A DNA stretch of 64,000 nucleotides, taken from the NCBI RefSeq assembly GCF_003725545.1, contig NZ_RJLN01000023.1, positions 1-64,000 of the forward strand, in the 5' to 3' direction. The stretch is from Micromonospora solifontis. Its GTDB lineage: Bacteria; Actinomycetota; Actinomycetes; Mycobacteriales; Micromonosporaceae. Position numbers and translations under genes: made by a program. The notes under the pieces were generated by a model that saw only the letters and a program-made list of their open reading frames with translations, was not told the origin of the DNA and ran no database searches. Of the stretch, positions 31,051 through 39,742 are shown one piece after another (position 1 is the stretch's first letter; the number at the start of each line of letters is the position of its first letter).

Positions 31051-32070
31051 TCAGCGTCGGGCGAGCACCGCGAACTCGGCGATCATCGCCACCGTGATCG
31101 AGGCCACCAGCGGCCAGGGGCCGCCGACCAGCGCGTAGAGCACCAGCAGCACCGGCGCGCCGGCCACCGCGTACACCGCCAGGGCCAGGCTGCGGTCGGC
31201 GCGGAGCAGCCCGGGAAGGATTGTCCCCAGCAGGCCGGGCAGCCGGGCCGCGTACCGCCAGACCAGCAGCGCCCCGCCGAGCGCCGCCAGCACCGCGACG
31301 ACCCGGGACAGGCCCGGCGCGGCGGGCGCCAGGAAGGCGACCAGCACCGCGGCCACCAGGGACCAGCCCGCGCCGTAGATGACCAGCCGCCGGATCCCGT
31401 CGGCGATGGTCCGGCCCGCGTCGCCGCGCGCCGGGTCCATCGTGGCCGCCTCGGTCAGGTGCTCCAGGGCCTCCGCGTAGCGCCGCTGCTCCAGCCGGAT
31501 CACGCCCATGTCGTGCCGCGCCTCGGCCAGCTCCGGATCCAGCCGCAGCGCCTCCCGGTACGCCCGCTCGGCCAGGTCGTACAGCTCCAGCCGGGCGGAG
31601 ACCAGGCCGAGCACCAGGTGCGCCTGCGGCTCCTCCGGCGCCAGCTCGACGCCCCGCCACGCGGCGTTGAGCGCCTGCTGCCCGTTGCGCGAGCCGGACA
31701 GGATCGCGGCGGCGCTGCGCTGGGCGTACGCGTCGGTCGGCCCGAGCGCCAGGATCTCGTCCGCGGTGCTCGCGGCGGCCTGCCACCGGCCCAGGTCCAC
31801 CAGCGCGAACCCGCGCGCCACCAGCGGCGGTACGGCGGTCGGCGCGGCCGCCACGGCCGCCACGGCGGCGTCGAGCGCCGCCGCGGAGCGGTCCGTCGCC
31901 AGGTGCATCCGGGCCAGCATGGTCAACGCCTCGGCGTGGCCCGGGTCGGTCGCGATCAGCGAGCTGAGTTCGCCGACAGCCTCGTCGTACCGGCCCAGCT
32001 CGGCGAGAAGTTGGGCGCGTTGGAGGTAGCCGTCGGCGGCGGACTGGTCGGAGGCGGCGTCACTCGACAT
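31051..32070 (-). CDS. TPR-repeat membrane protein
   Basis: 339 residues. About five tetratricopeptide repeats (YLQRAQLLAELGRYDEAVGELSSLIATDPGHAEALTMLARMH; AERAYREALRLDPELAEARHDMGV; YAEALEHLTEAATMDPA) fill residues 12-210, followed by three or four membrane helices (LVIYGAGWSLVAAVLVAFLA; VVAVLAALGGALLVW; LALAVYAVAGAPVLLVLYALV). Likely a cytoplasmic-domain adaptor at the membrane. A TACGCT -10 lies 7 nt before ATG 32070, so the mRNA may be leaderless. Confidence 0.78.
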   Translation of the reverse strand: MSSDAASDQSAADGYLQRAQLLAELGRYDEAVGELSSLIATDPGHAEALTMLARMHLATDRSAAALDAAVAAVAAAPTAVPPLVARGFALVDLGRWQAAASTADEILALGPTDAYAQRSAAAILSGSRNGQQALNAAWRGVELAPEEPQAHLVLGLVSARLELYDLAERAYREALRLDPELAEARHDMGVIRLEQRRYAEALEHLTEAATMDPARGDAGRTIADGIRRLVIYGAGWSLVAAVLVAFLAPAAPGLSRVVAVLAALGGALLVWRYAARLPGLLGTILPGLLRADRSLALAVYAVAGAPVLLVLYALVGGPWPLVASITVAMIAEFAVLARR

Positions 32071-32160
32071 CCCGGCGAGCGTAGCCGCCCGCGCCGCACC
32101 GCGCCGACCAGCGCGCCCCGCCCGGCGCCGCCGTACCCGCCGGCCGGCCGGGAGCCGGCG

Positions 32161-33516
32161 TCAGGCGCTGCGGCAGGGCAGCCCGGCGGCCCGGCCGCCG
32201 CAGGTGCCGAGGCTGCACCAACAGCGCAGGCCGCTCTCGTCGAGGAAGAGCCACCCGCACCGCTCGTCGGAACAGGCCCGGACGGTGAGCCGGCGCGGGT
32301 CGGCGAGCAACTGCGCGGCGCTCCACGCGGCGGCGTGCAGGGGCAGCCGGAGCCCGGCGCGGAGTTCCGGCCACCAGCGGCCCCGGCCGTCGGCCTCACG
32401 CCGGAACACCATCGTCCCGGCCGCGGCCTCCGCGTACCGGGCGACCGTGTCGAAGGCCGGCCGGTCGTCGGGGTGGACCAGGCAGGCGTACAGCGCGGCG
32501 CGCAGCGCCCGGGCCTCGGTGAGCACGCCGTCGGCCGCGGCGGGGTCGCGCCGGGCGAGGTGGAGCAGTCGGCTCACCGAGACCTCATCGGTCAGGCCGG
32601 CGTGGCCGCTCCACACGGCCAGGGTCCGGTAGCCGCGTAGCCACTCGCCGCGAGGCGGCGCGGATTCGAGCCCGCAGCCCGCGAGAGTGTTGCAGAAGTC
32701 GAGCGCGGGATGCCCACCGACGGCCCACGGCAGGCTCTCGTCGCGTACCCGTACCTCGTACATCGGCCGGTCGGGACGGTCGAGCCGGTCGTCACCGTCG
32801 AGGATGCGGCGGTGCACCTCGCGCAGCCGCGAACCCGGCTCGACCCCGAGGTCCGCCACGAGGAGATCCCGGGTGGTCCGGTAGAGCCGCAGCGCGTCGG
32901 CCCGCCGGTCCCCCCGGTGCAGGGCGGTCATCAGGGCCGCGACGAGCTGTTCCCGGGTCGGGTGGCGGGGCACCAGCGGCGTCAGTTCGCCGATCGCCCG
33001 GCGGTGCTGGCCCAGCGCGAGCCGCGCCTCCGCCCGCAGCTCGACCCCGACCAGGCGCAGCTCCTCGACCGGGGCCGCCAGCCGTTCCCGCAGTTCGTCG
33101 TCGGCCGTGTCGGCGAGCAGCGGGCCCTGCCAGAGGCCCAGCGCCCGGTCGAGCAGGCGGACCCGCTCGGCGGGATCACCCACCTCGCCCGCCCGCCGGA
33201 TCAGGCCGGCGAAGTCCACCACGTCGACCTGGTGACCGTCGCTCTCGACCAGGTAGCCGTCGCCGCGGGTGCTGATCCGCACCCCGTACGGCGTCAGCGA
33301 TGCCCGCAACCGCCCGATGTACGTGTGCACCGCACCCCGGGCCGAGGCCGGCGGCGAGCCGTGCCAGAGCAGGTCGATCAGGCGGTCGGTGCCGACCAGC
33401 CGGCCGGGTTCGAGCAGCAGCACGCCGAGGAGGCAGCGCTCCTGACGCCGACTGCCGACCTCGACGGGCTGACCGTGATGGCGGGCCTCGAACGGTCCGA
33501 GCAGGCGGAAGTCCAT
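32161..33516 (-). CDS. SARP regulator fused to an ABATE/CGNR-like zinc-finger domain
   Basis: 451 residues. Residues 1-95 are an OmpR-type winged helix (MDFRLLGPFEARHHGQPVEVG... RISTRGDGYLV), residues ~98-240 a BTAD domain (VDFAGLIRRAGEVGDP... LREVHRRILDGD). The second half resembles ABATE/CGNR proteins: GGHPALDFCNTLAGCG (compare the ABATE opening), then VRACSDERCGWLFLDESG and CWCSLGTCGGRAAG in place of FC-x3-CGNR, with Cys pairs kept but the signature changed to CGGR. This pairs a SARP activator with the zinc-finger type used by the regulator at 11182. ATG 33516 is divergent from a small secreted protein. Confidence 0.82.
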   Translation of the reverse strand: MDFRLLGPFEARHHGQPVEVGSRRQERCLLGVLLLEPGRLVGTDRLIDLLWHGSPPASARGAVHTYIGRLRASLTPYGVRISTRGDGYLVESDGHQVDVVDFAGLIRRAGEVGDPAERVRLLDRALGLWQGPLLADTADDELRERLAAPVEELRLVGVELRAEARLALGQHRRAIGELTPLVPRHPTREQLVAALMTALHRGDRRADALRLYRTTRDLLVADLGVEPGSRLREVHRRILDGDDRLDRPDRPMYEVRVRDESLPWAVGGHPALDFCNTLAGCGLESAPPRGEWLRGYRTLAVWSGHAGLTDEVSVSRLLHLARRDPAAADGVLTEARALRAALYACLVHPDDRPAFDTVARYAEAAAGTMVFRREADGRGRWWPELRAGLRLPLHAAAWSAAQLLADPRRLTVRACSDERCGWLFLDESGLRCWCSLGTCGGRAAGLPCRSA

Positions 33517-33635
33517 GTCACTGGAAACCGCCTGGCCCTCGCCCGAGGTTGTCGCTCCGGTGAGCCGGTGGTGTGTCCGCCGGCCGCCGGCCATCCGGCA
33601 GGGCCGCCCGCCGGGCCGGTCGACGCGGGTCGCGC

Positions 33636-33654
33636 GGTGAGCGGATGGTGAGCG
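33636..33654 (+). promoter_or_regulatory. SARP-type direct repeats upstream of the secreted protein gene
   Basis: GGTGAGCG at 33636 and again at 33647, an 11-bp period. Eight bp further is GACGCT (33663-33668), which would serve as a -10; this is the spacing typical of SARP-activated promoters. The predicted leader is about 31 nt. Confidence 0.5.
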
Positions 33655-33705
33655 GGCCCGGCGACGCTGGGCCGGTCCCACCACGCGAGCACGGATGGAG
33701 TGATC

Positions 33706-34233
33706 ATGCGTTTCCTGAAGACCGTCGGAGCGGCCCTGGTCGCGGCGGCACTCGTCGCCGCCGTACCGGTCCCGGCCGCCGCGGCGAGCGGCGACATCGC
33801 CCCCGGGGCCTGGGAGCCGGCGCCGCAGGAGGAGTTCGAGCTGCCCGCCGGGGCACGCTGCGACTTCGCCGTACGGTCGGAGTCGATCGTGGACGAGGTC
33901 CGGAAGCTGACGGTGTCGACGTACCCGGACGGCTCCCCGGAGCGGGAGCTCTACCAGGGTGCGCTCATCGGCCGGCTGACCAACCTGGAGACCGGGGCCA
34001 GCACCATCACCGACGCCAGCGGCAGCGCCCGGATCGAGTACGGCACCGACGGCTCGATGACCTGGTACGTGACCGGGCCGGTGCTGTTCGGGTTCCGGGA
34101 GAACGGCGGCACCCTGCCCAAGGGGCTGTACATCATCGACGGTGAGTACGTCGTCCAGTTCAGCCCGACCGGCATCAAGACCCTCACGATGCGGCACGGC
34201 ACCGTGCACGACCTCTGCGCGGACCTGGCCTGA
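33706..34233 (+). CDS. Small secreted protein of unknown function
   Basis: 175 residues: signal peptide 1-27 (FLKTVGAALVAAALVAAVPVPAAAA), then a Cys-poor, beta-rich domain (CDFAVRSESIVDEVRKLTVSTYPDGS... ARIEYGTDGSMTWYVTGPVLFGF... HGTVHDLCADLA) with two Cys that may pair. ATG 33706 follows GGAG. It is the probable target of the divergent SARP gene. No family recognised. Confidence 0.7.
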   Translation: MRFLKTVGAALVAAALVAAVPVPAAAASGDIAPGAWEPAPQEEFELPAGARCDFAVRSESIVDEVRKLTVSTYPDGSPERELYQGALIGRLTNLETGASTITDASGSARIEYGTDGSMTWYVTGPVLFGFRENGGTLPKGLYIIDGEYVVQFSPTGIKTLTMRHGTVHDLCADLA

Positions 34234-34247
34234 GGATGGCGTCTCGC

Positions 34248-34276
34248 GGCCCCGGCCGGCTCAGTCGGCCGGGGCC
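34248..34276. terminator. Bidirectional terminator, secreted protein gene / ispF
   Basis: 11-bp arms GGCCCCGGCCG (34248-34258) and CGGCCGGGGCC (34266-34276). The ispF stop codon lies in the loop. Confidence 0.75.
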
Positions 34277-34743
34277 TCGTACACCAGGGCCACCGCGATG
34301 CCGGTCAGCCCCTCACCGCGGCCGGTGAAGCCGAGACCGTCGGTGGTGGCGGCGGAGACCGTGACGGGGGCGCCCACGGCCGCGGAGAGCACCTGCTGCG
34401 CCTCCTCCCGGCGCGGGCCGATCTTGGGGCGGTTGCCGAGCACCTGGACCGATACGTTGCCGATCCGGAAGCCGGCCGCCCGAACCCGCCGGGCGCTCTC
34501 GGTGAGCAGCGCCACGCCGGAGGCGCCGGCCCACTCCGGCTGGTCGACCCCGAAGTTCGCGCCCAGGTCGCCGAGGCCGGCGGCGGAGAGCAGGGCGTTG
34601 CAGGCGGCGTGCGCCGCCACGTCGGCGTCCGAGTGCCCGGCCAGGCCGTCCTGGTCGGGCCAGTGCAGGCCGGCCACCCAGCAGGGCCGACCGGCCGCGA
34701 AGGCGTGCACGTCGGTGCCGATGGCCACCCGAGGAACGATCAT
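34261..34743 (-). CDS. ispF: 2-C-methyl-D-erythritol 2,4-cyclodiphosphate synthase
   Basis: 160 residues, trimeric MEP-pathway enzyme that cyclises CDP-methylerythritol phosphate. Metal ligands are in GTDVHAF and [11 protein letters not shown]; the nucleotide site [13 protein letters not shown] is intact. Third gene of carD-ispD-ispF, the conserved actinobacterial order. Confidence 0.95.
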   Translation of the reverse strand: MIVPRVAIGTDVHAFAAGRPCWVAGLHWPDQDGLAGHSDADVAAHAACNALLSAAGLGDLGANFGVDQPEWAGASGVALLTESARRVRAAGFRIGNVSVQVLGNRPKIGPRREEAQQVLSAAVGAPVTVSAATTDGLGFTGRGEGLTGIAVALVYEAPAD

Positions 34744-34759
34744 GATCCGAGGGTACGCG

Positions 34760-35455
34760 TCAGGCCCCAGCCGCCAGCAGGTGCTCGGCGAGGGCCAGGT
34801 CGAACGGCCTGGTGATCTTGAGGGCCAGCTCCGACCCGGGTACGCAGACCACCGGCACGCCCTGCTTCTCCACCAGGCCGGCGTCGTCGGTCAACGGGTC
34901 ACCGGCCGCCGCGTGCGCGGCGGCCAGCACCGGCCGGCGGAACCCCTGCGGGGTCTGCACCGCCCGCAGGGCGGACCGGTCGACGGTGCCGAGGACCCGC
35001 TCACCGGCGTCGACCTCCTTGATCGTGTCGACGACCGGAAGGACCGGGATCACCGCGTCGTGGCCGGCGCGGACCGCCTCGGCCACCGATTCGACCAGTT
35101 CGGGCGGGGTGAGCGCCCGGGCGGCGTCGTGCACCAGGACGATCTCCGGCCCGGCGGGCACGGCGGCCAGCGCGGCGGCCACCGACGCCTGCCGGTCGGC
35201 ACCGCCGGACACCACGAGCACCGGGGCGACCGGCGCGAGCATCGTGCGGACCAGCTCGACGTCGGCGGCCGGCGCGGCCACCACGACGGTGCGCACCGAG
35301 GGCGCGGCGGCGATCCGGCGTACCGCGTGCACCAGCAGCGGCTCGCCGGCCAGCGGCCGGAGCGCCTTCGGCACGCCCGGGCCGAGGCGTACCCCCGCAC
35401 CGGCCGCAGGAACAAGGACCGCGACGTCACCGCGCGGATTGAGCTGCGCGGTCAC
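34760..35455 (-). CDS. ispD: 2-C-methyl-D-erythritol 4-phosphate cytidylyltransferase
   Basis: 231 residues. The glycine-rich CTP loop [48 protein letters not shown] and [10 protein letters not shown] are family motifs. GTG 35455 follows GAGGA. It lies 16 bp upstream of ispF in the MEP isoprenoid operon. Confidence 0.95.
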   Translation of the reverse strand: MTAQLNPRGDVAVLVPAAGAGVRLGPGVPKALRPLAGEPLLVHAVRRIAAAPSVRTVVVAAPAADVELVRTMLAPVAPVLVVSGGADRQASVAAALAAVPAGPEIVLVHDAARALTPPELVESVAEAVRAGHDAVIPVLPVVDTIKEVDAGERVLGTVDRSALRAVQTPQGFRRPVLAAAHAAAGDPLTDDAGLVEKQGVPVVCVPGSELALKITRPFDLALAEHLLAAGA

Positions 35456-35509
35456 GTCGCGGTCCTCGGATTTCTTTGCTACGGGGTGGGTACGACGATG
35501 CGGTGGAAC

Positions 35510-35995
35510 TCAGGCCTCGGTCAGGACCTTGTCGAGCAGCGTCTCCGCCTCGTCCTTGGTGCTCTTCTCGGCCAGCGCGACCTCGCCGACGAGAATGTCG
35601 CGGGCCTTCGCGAGCATGCGCTTCTCACCCGCGGAAAGACCCCGCTCCCGCTCCCGGCGCCACAGGTCGCGGACGACCTCGGCGACCTTCAGCGGGTTGC
35701 CGGAGGCCAGCTTCTCCAGATTCGCCTTGTAACGCCGCGACCAGTTGGTCGGCTCCTCGGTGTGCGGTGCACGGAGCACGTCGAAGACCTTGCCCAGGCC
35801 CTCTTCGCCGACCACCTCTCGCACACCCACGATCTCGGCGTTCTCAGCGGGCACCCGGACCGTCAGGTCACCCTGCGCGACCCTCAGGACGAGGTACTGC
35901 TTAGGCTCGCCCTTGATGACCCGAGTCTCGATTGCCTCGATGAGTGCGGCCCCGTGGTGGGGGTAAACAACGGTCTCGCCGACACTGAAAACCAT
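35510..35995 (-). CDS. carD: CarD-family RNA polymerase-binding regulator
   Basis: 161 residues: an N-terminal Tudor-like RNAP beta-binding domain ([21 protein letters not shown]) and a C-terminal helical DNA-binding domain with the wedge Trp in [20 protein letters not shown]. It stabilises open complexes at rRNA and many other promoters. ATG 35995 has AAAGGGG upstream. First gene of the carD-ispD-ispF unit. Confidence 0.95.
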   Translation of the reverse strand: MVFSVGETVVYPHHGAALIEAIETRVIKGEPKQYLVLRVAQGDLTVRVPAENAEIVGVREVVGEEGLGKVFDVLRAPHTEEPTNWSRRYKANLEKLASGNPLKVAEVVRDLWRRERERGLSAGEKRMLAKARDILVGEVALAEKSTKDEAETLLDKVLTEA

Positions 35996-36323
35996 AGGTT
36001 CGAAACCCCTTTCGCTGTGTCTAGGGTAACACGCTCAGGCACCGATGTCCCACCGCTGTCCTGACCGTTGGCGCAGCTCAGGGGCCCTGTGAGAGGTATT
36101 TCTTCAGCTTGACAGGCGGTCAAACCGATGGTTTCGACACGCTCCGTGACCACGGGATGACATCCCGACACGAGGGGCAGGAGCGTCGATATCTAGGGCG
36201 ATGCGCTCCCTCCATGGTAACTCCGCGACACGAGGTGCGCCCAGGTGTGGCGGTACGCGGACCGGTGCGGGACGCTTGAGGTGGACGTGACGTCCGCTCA
36301 CCGAGACGGTTCCTGGGGGTCCG
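35996..36323. other. Divergent intergenic region between carD and the redoxin-like gene
   Basis: 328 bp without a gene. On the minus strand TACCCT (near 36020-36025) could be the carD -10. On the plus strand TTGACA (36109-36114) has no good -10 at 17 bp. A short palindrome AAACC-gat-GGTTT (36122-36134) is next to it. Confidence 0.45.
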
Positions 36324-37046
36324 ATGGGCATGCCTGACGCTGAGGGCCACGGGCCACCGGACGGGCTGCCCGGCCTGCCTCCCGAGTGGGGTCGGGTGGT
36401 CGTGCCCGACGACGCCTCCGCGCTCGCCGACGAGGCCCGCCAGGTCCGCCGCGAGCTGCGCAGCCGGCGGCGCGGTACGGGATGGCGCCGGCACCTCGGA
36501 CTGGCCCCCCGGGCGGACGGCCGGGTCCCGCTCGGCCTGCCGGTGCTCGCCCTGCTGGTCTCGGTCCTGATCACGCTCACCGGGCTGGCCGCGGTCACCT
36601 GGCCCCGGTCCACCCGTTCCGGCGGCAGCCCCACGGTTCTCCCGTACCCCACGGGCACCCTGGCCGCCGTCGGGCCGCTGCCCGCGCTCGACCTGGTCGA
36701 CGCCGGGGACTCCCCGGTGTCCCTGCGCAGCCTGCTGCCCGCGATGATCATCCTGGTCGACGCCTGCGCCTGCCCGGAACGGGTGACCGAGGCGGCGGCC
36801 ACCGCGCCGACGGGGGTCACCGTGGTCACCGTCACCGAGACCCCGCGGCCGGGGACCTCGCCCGTCCCGGGGGTACGCACCCTCGCCGATCCGGCCGGCG
36901 GCCTGCGCTCCTATCTGCACCTCGCCGCGCACCCCGGCACGGCCACCGCGCTGCTGGTGGACCGGGCGGGCACCGTGGTCCGGGTGCTGCCCGAACTGGG
37001 TCCGGTCGAGGCGTACCGGGCCGACCTCGCCCACCTGGCCGCCTGA
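36324..37046 (+). CDS. Single-span membrane protein with extracytoplasmic redoxin-like domain
   Basis: 240 residues: cytoplasmic part with an Arg-rich helix (31-56), membrane helix about 69-92, then a thioredoxin-like domain (PALDLVDAGDSPVSLRSLLPAMIILVDACACPERV). The active-site area reads Cys148-Ala-Cys150, a CxC instead of CxxC, followed by Pro. It may be a thiol redox or copper-handling protein outside the membrane; the exact function is not known. Confidence 0.6.
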   Translation: MGMPDAEGHGPPDGLPGLPPEWGRVVVPDDASALADEARQVRRELRSRRRGTGWRRHLGLAPRADGRVPLGLPVLALLVSVLITLTGLAAVTWPRSTRSGGSPTVLPYPTGTLAAVGPLPALDLVDAGDSPVSLRSLLPAMIILVDACACPERVTEAAATAPTGVTVVTVTETPRPGTSPVPGVRTLADPAGGLRSYLHLAAHPGTATALLVDRAGTVVRVLPELGPVEAYRADLAHLAA

Positions 37047-37054
37047 TCCTCCGA

Positions 37055-37426
37055 TCAGGACAACTGGGCGAGCCGGGCGTCCAGGTCGACCTCGCCCTCC
37101 ACCGCGCTGAACCGCACCAGCAGCGGAGCGCCCGAGGACTCCACCACGGAGGACTGGGAACCCTCGCCACAGCGCACGTTGCTTGGCGGCTGGGCGGGCC
37201 GCACCCCGACCAGTTCGACGACGACCGTGCCGGGGCCGGAGCACCCGACGGTCAACAGGTACCGCCCGAAGTCGGCCGTGCTGCTCTGCCGGGCGAGCGG
37301 CGACGCCCCGGGCACCAGGTGGGACCGTTCGTGCCAGAGCTCCGAAGCGCCGTCGTCCGGGCCGGGCCGGCCGGTCGGCTCCACGTGCACGATCACCCGG
37401 TCGTCCGGGTCAGCACCGGCGAGCAC
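37055..37426 (-). CDS. Hypothetical protein, possibly the C-terminal part of an envelope protein
   Basis: 123 residues from GTG 37426. Beta-rich with two Cys (VGCSGPG, VRCGEG) and the look of an extracytoplasmic domain, but it lacks a signal peptide. An in-frame stop is provided by the PKS stop codon 25 bp upstream, so a longer start is impossible. It could be read through from the PKS operon or be a truncated gene. No family recognised. Confidence 0.4.
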   Translation of the reverse strand: MLAGADPDDRVIVHVEPTGRPGPDDGASELWHERSHLVPGASPLARQSSTADFGRYLLTVGCSGPGTVVVELVGVRPAQPPSNVRCGEGSQSSVVESSGAPLLVRFSAVEGEVDLDARLAQLS

Positions 37427-37450
37427 CGCCCGGCGACCACCGGCGTCCCG

Positions 37451-38500
37451 TCAGCCGGCGCGCTCCAGCAGCGCCGCGTACAGGGTGAGACCCGGACCGA
37501 AGGCGAGCAGCACGACCCACTCCGGCGGGCGCGCGGCCCGGCGCAGCCGGTCGAGGATCAGCAGCACCGTCGGGGACGAGCAGTTGCCGTGCTCCGACAG
37601 CGTGGCCCGGGAGGCGGCCAGCGCCTCCGGCGGCAGGGCCAGCTCGCGTTCCACCACGTTGAGGATGCGTGGGCCGCCCGGGTGCACCGCCCAGCCGTCC
37701 ACCTCGGCGATCGTCCGCCCGTGCCGGGCCAGCAGGTCGTCAACCAGTCCCCGGACGTGGTGCGACAGCACCTGCGGCACCTTCGGTGACAGGCCCATCC
37801 GGAACCCGGTGTCGGTGACGTCCCAGGTCATGTGGTCGGCGGTCGAGGTGTCGGTGACCGAGGTGACCTCGCGCAGCGCGTACCCCCGGCCCCCGGGCGC
37901 GACCACGGCGGCGACCGCGGCGTCCGAGAAGAGCGCGTGCGAGACGATCTGCTGGGTGTCCACCCGGGCACCCGCCGGCTGGATGTGCAGGCTGGTCAGT
38001 TCGGCGCAGAGCAGCAGCGCCGGGCGGCCCCGGGCGGTGACGAAGTCGCTCGCCGCGCCCAGCCCCGGCAGCGCCGCGTAGCAGCCCATGTGGCCGACGA
38101 ACATGCGCTGGGTGTCCGGGGCCATGCCCAGGTCCCGGGCGAGCAGGATGTCCAGCCCGGGAGTGGCGTACCCGGTGCAGGAACACACGACGAAGAGGCC
38201 GACGTCACCGGCGTCCAGCCCGGCCGCGGTGAGCGCGCGGCTCACCGCCTCCTTGCCCAGCGGCAGCGCCTCGACCTGGTAGCGCCGCATCCGCCGCTCC
38301 GTCGGCCACTCCGAGACGTCCTCCAGCAGCGGGTTCACCGCCGCCTGCCGCCGGGACACCCCGGAGTTGGCGAAGATGCGCTCGGCCAGCGCCCGGGTGG
38401 TCCCGGAGAAGTGCTTCGCGAAGAAGCCCGTCCAGAGTTCGTCCTGCGCGGCGGCCGGCGGCTGTGCCGCGCCCAGGCCCGCGATCACCGGCACGCCCAT
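37451..38500 (-). CDS. Type III polyketide synthase (alkylresorcinol/chalcone synthase-like)
   Basis: 349 residues. The catalytic triad is Cys140 (VGHMGCYAALPGL), His273 (WAVHPGGPRIL) and Asn306 (EHGNCSSPTVL); the C-terminal GFGPG loop appears as AFGPGLTLYA. It condenses malonyl units on an acyl starter and cyclises them. With the methyltransferase, flavoprotein and UbiA genes beside it, an alkylresorcinol or alkylquinone-type product is likely. ATG 38500 follows GAGTGGGGG. Confidence 0.92.
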   Translation of the reverse strand: MGVPVIAGLGAAQPPAAAQDELWTGFFAKHFSGTTRALAERIFANSGVSRRQAAVNPLLEDVSEWPTERRMRRYQVEALPLGKEAVSRALTAAGLDAGDVGLFVVCSCTGYATPGLDILLARDLGMAPDTQRMFVGHMGCYAALPGLGAASDFVTARGRPALLLCAELTSLHIQPAGARVDTQQIVSHALFSDAAVAAVVAPGGRGYALREVTSVTDTSTADHMTWDVTDTGFRMGLSPKVPQVLSHHVRGLVDDLLARHGRTIAEVDGWAVHPGGPRILNVVERELALPPEALAASRATLSEHGNCSSPTVLLILDRLRRAARPPEWVVLLAFGPGLTLYAALLERAG

Positions 38501-38532
38501 GTCCCCCACTCCCTCGGTCCCGTTCCCACGCC

Positions 38533-39699
38533 TCACCAACGAGGGGTGGCCGTGTCGCGGTCCGGGTCGCCGCCGAGCACCGCGACGCCGAGCCAGTCGG
38601 CACAGACGTCCGACGTGGCCGGGTGCAGCGACCCGCACCTCGCGTCCCGGTAGAGCCGTTCCAGCGGGTGCCCCCGGCGGGTGGCCGAGGTGCCGGCCGC
38701 CTCCAGCATGGACGCCGCCACCTCGGCCGCGGTGGTGCCGGCGAGCAGCTTGGCCCGCCACACCCAGCGGTTTGTCTCCGCCTCGCCGGGGGCCTCGTCG
38801 ACGCGGCGGGCGGCCTCGGCCACCACCAGCTCGGCCGCCGCGACCGCCGCGTCCGCCCGGCCCAGCCGGGCCCGGACGGCCGGGAGCCCGGCGAGGTCAC
38901 GGGCGTTCAGGTGCTCGGCGGCGGCGTCGATCGCCGCCCGGGCCACCCCGACGTAGACGGCGGCGTAGCTGGCCACCAACCAGTGCGGCATGAGCTGGGC
39001 GACGACCAGGGCCAACCCCTCCACCCCGCCGAGCAGCCGGTCGGCCGGGACGGTGACGTCCAGGTGCAGGTCGTGCGAGGACGTGGCGCGCATGCCCAGT
39101 GAGTCCCAGGTGGGCTCGATGGTGATCCCCTCCCCGGCGGGGACGAGGAACTGCGAGACCAGCGACGGGTCGGTGGCGCTGCGGGCCGCCACCAGGTAGC
39201 CGTCCGGGTGCCCGGCGCCGGAGCAGAACGTCTTCGCGCCCTTGATGTGCCAGCCGCCGTCGACCGGCTCGTACACGGTGCTGAGCCGGGACAGCCGGGC
39301 GCCGGTGCCGCGTTCGCTCATCGCCACCGCGTACCAGGCGCCGTCGGCCGCCGCGCGGAGCAGCCGGTCCCGGGCGGCCAGCGCCTCGTCCGGTACGCCC
39401 AGCGCCTCGGCCAACTCCTCGGTGACCGCGCCGAGCGCGCCGGTGACCGAGGCGTGCATGTTGAACACCAGGGCGGTGGCGCCGTTGCCCCGGGCCAGCT
39501 CGGTGGCGACGGCCGCGTACTCGGCGAAGCTGGCCCCCGCGCCACCCAGCTCGCGGGGCACCATCAGGCCGAAGAGCCCGGCCTCCCGCAGGTCGGCGAA
39601 GTCGTCGACCGGGAAGGAGCCGTCCCGGTCGTGCTCCGCCGCGCGGGCGGCCAGTCGCGGCGCCAGGCGGCGCGCCGCCTCCAGCGCGTGCACGTTCAT
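38533..39699 (-). CDS. Acyl-CoA dehydrogenase-like flavoprotein
   Basis: 388 residues with the three-domain ACAD fold: N-terminal helices (FADLREAGLFGLMVPRELGG), central FAD part (AVAMSERGTGARLS, WHIKGAKTFCSGAGHPDGYLV) and C-terminal helical bundle. In secondary-metabolite clusters such proteins often work as FADH2-dependent hydroxylases. It could hydroxylate the resorcinol ring from the PKS 32 bp downstream. A true acyl-CoA dehydrogenase is the alternative; the catalytic Glu was not confirmed. Confidence 0.75.
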   Translation of the reverse strand: MNVHALEAARRLAPRLAARAAEHDRDGSFPVDDFADLREAGLFGLMVPRELGGAGASFAEYAAVATELARGNGATALVFNMHASVTGALGAVTEELAEALGVPDEALAARDRLLRAAADGAWYAVAMSERGTGARLSRLSTVYEPVDGGWHIKGAKTFCSGAGHPDGYLVAARSATDPSLVSQFLVPAGEGITIEPTWDSLGMRATSSHDLHLDVTVPADRLLGGVEGLALVVAQLMPHWLVASYAAVYVGVARAAIDAAAEHLNARDLAGLPAVRARLGRADAAVAAAELVVAEAARRVDEAPGEAETNRWVWRAKLLAGTTAAEVAASMLEAAGTSATRRGHPLERLYRDARCGSLHPATSDVCADWLGVAVLGGDPDRDTATPRW

Positions 39700-39742
39700 A
39701 GAACCCCCTTCTCGGCGTCCGCAATACCCCGGGCGGCCCCGG

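Noticed and set aside
33573..34145. 190-codon frame overlapping the secreted protein gene
   Set aside because: Out of frame with the gene that has a signal peptide and ribosome site; translation is Arg/Gly-rich noise.
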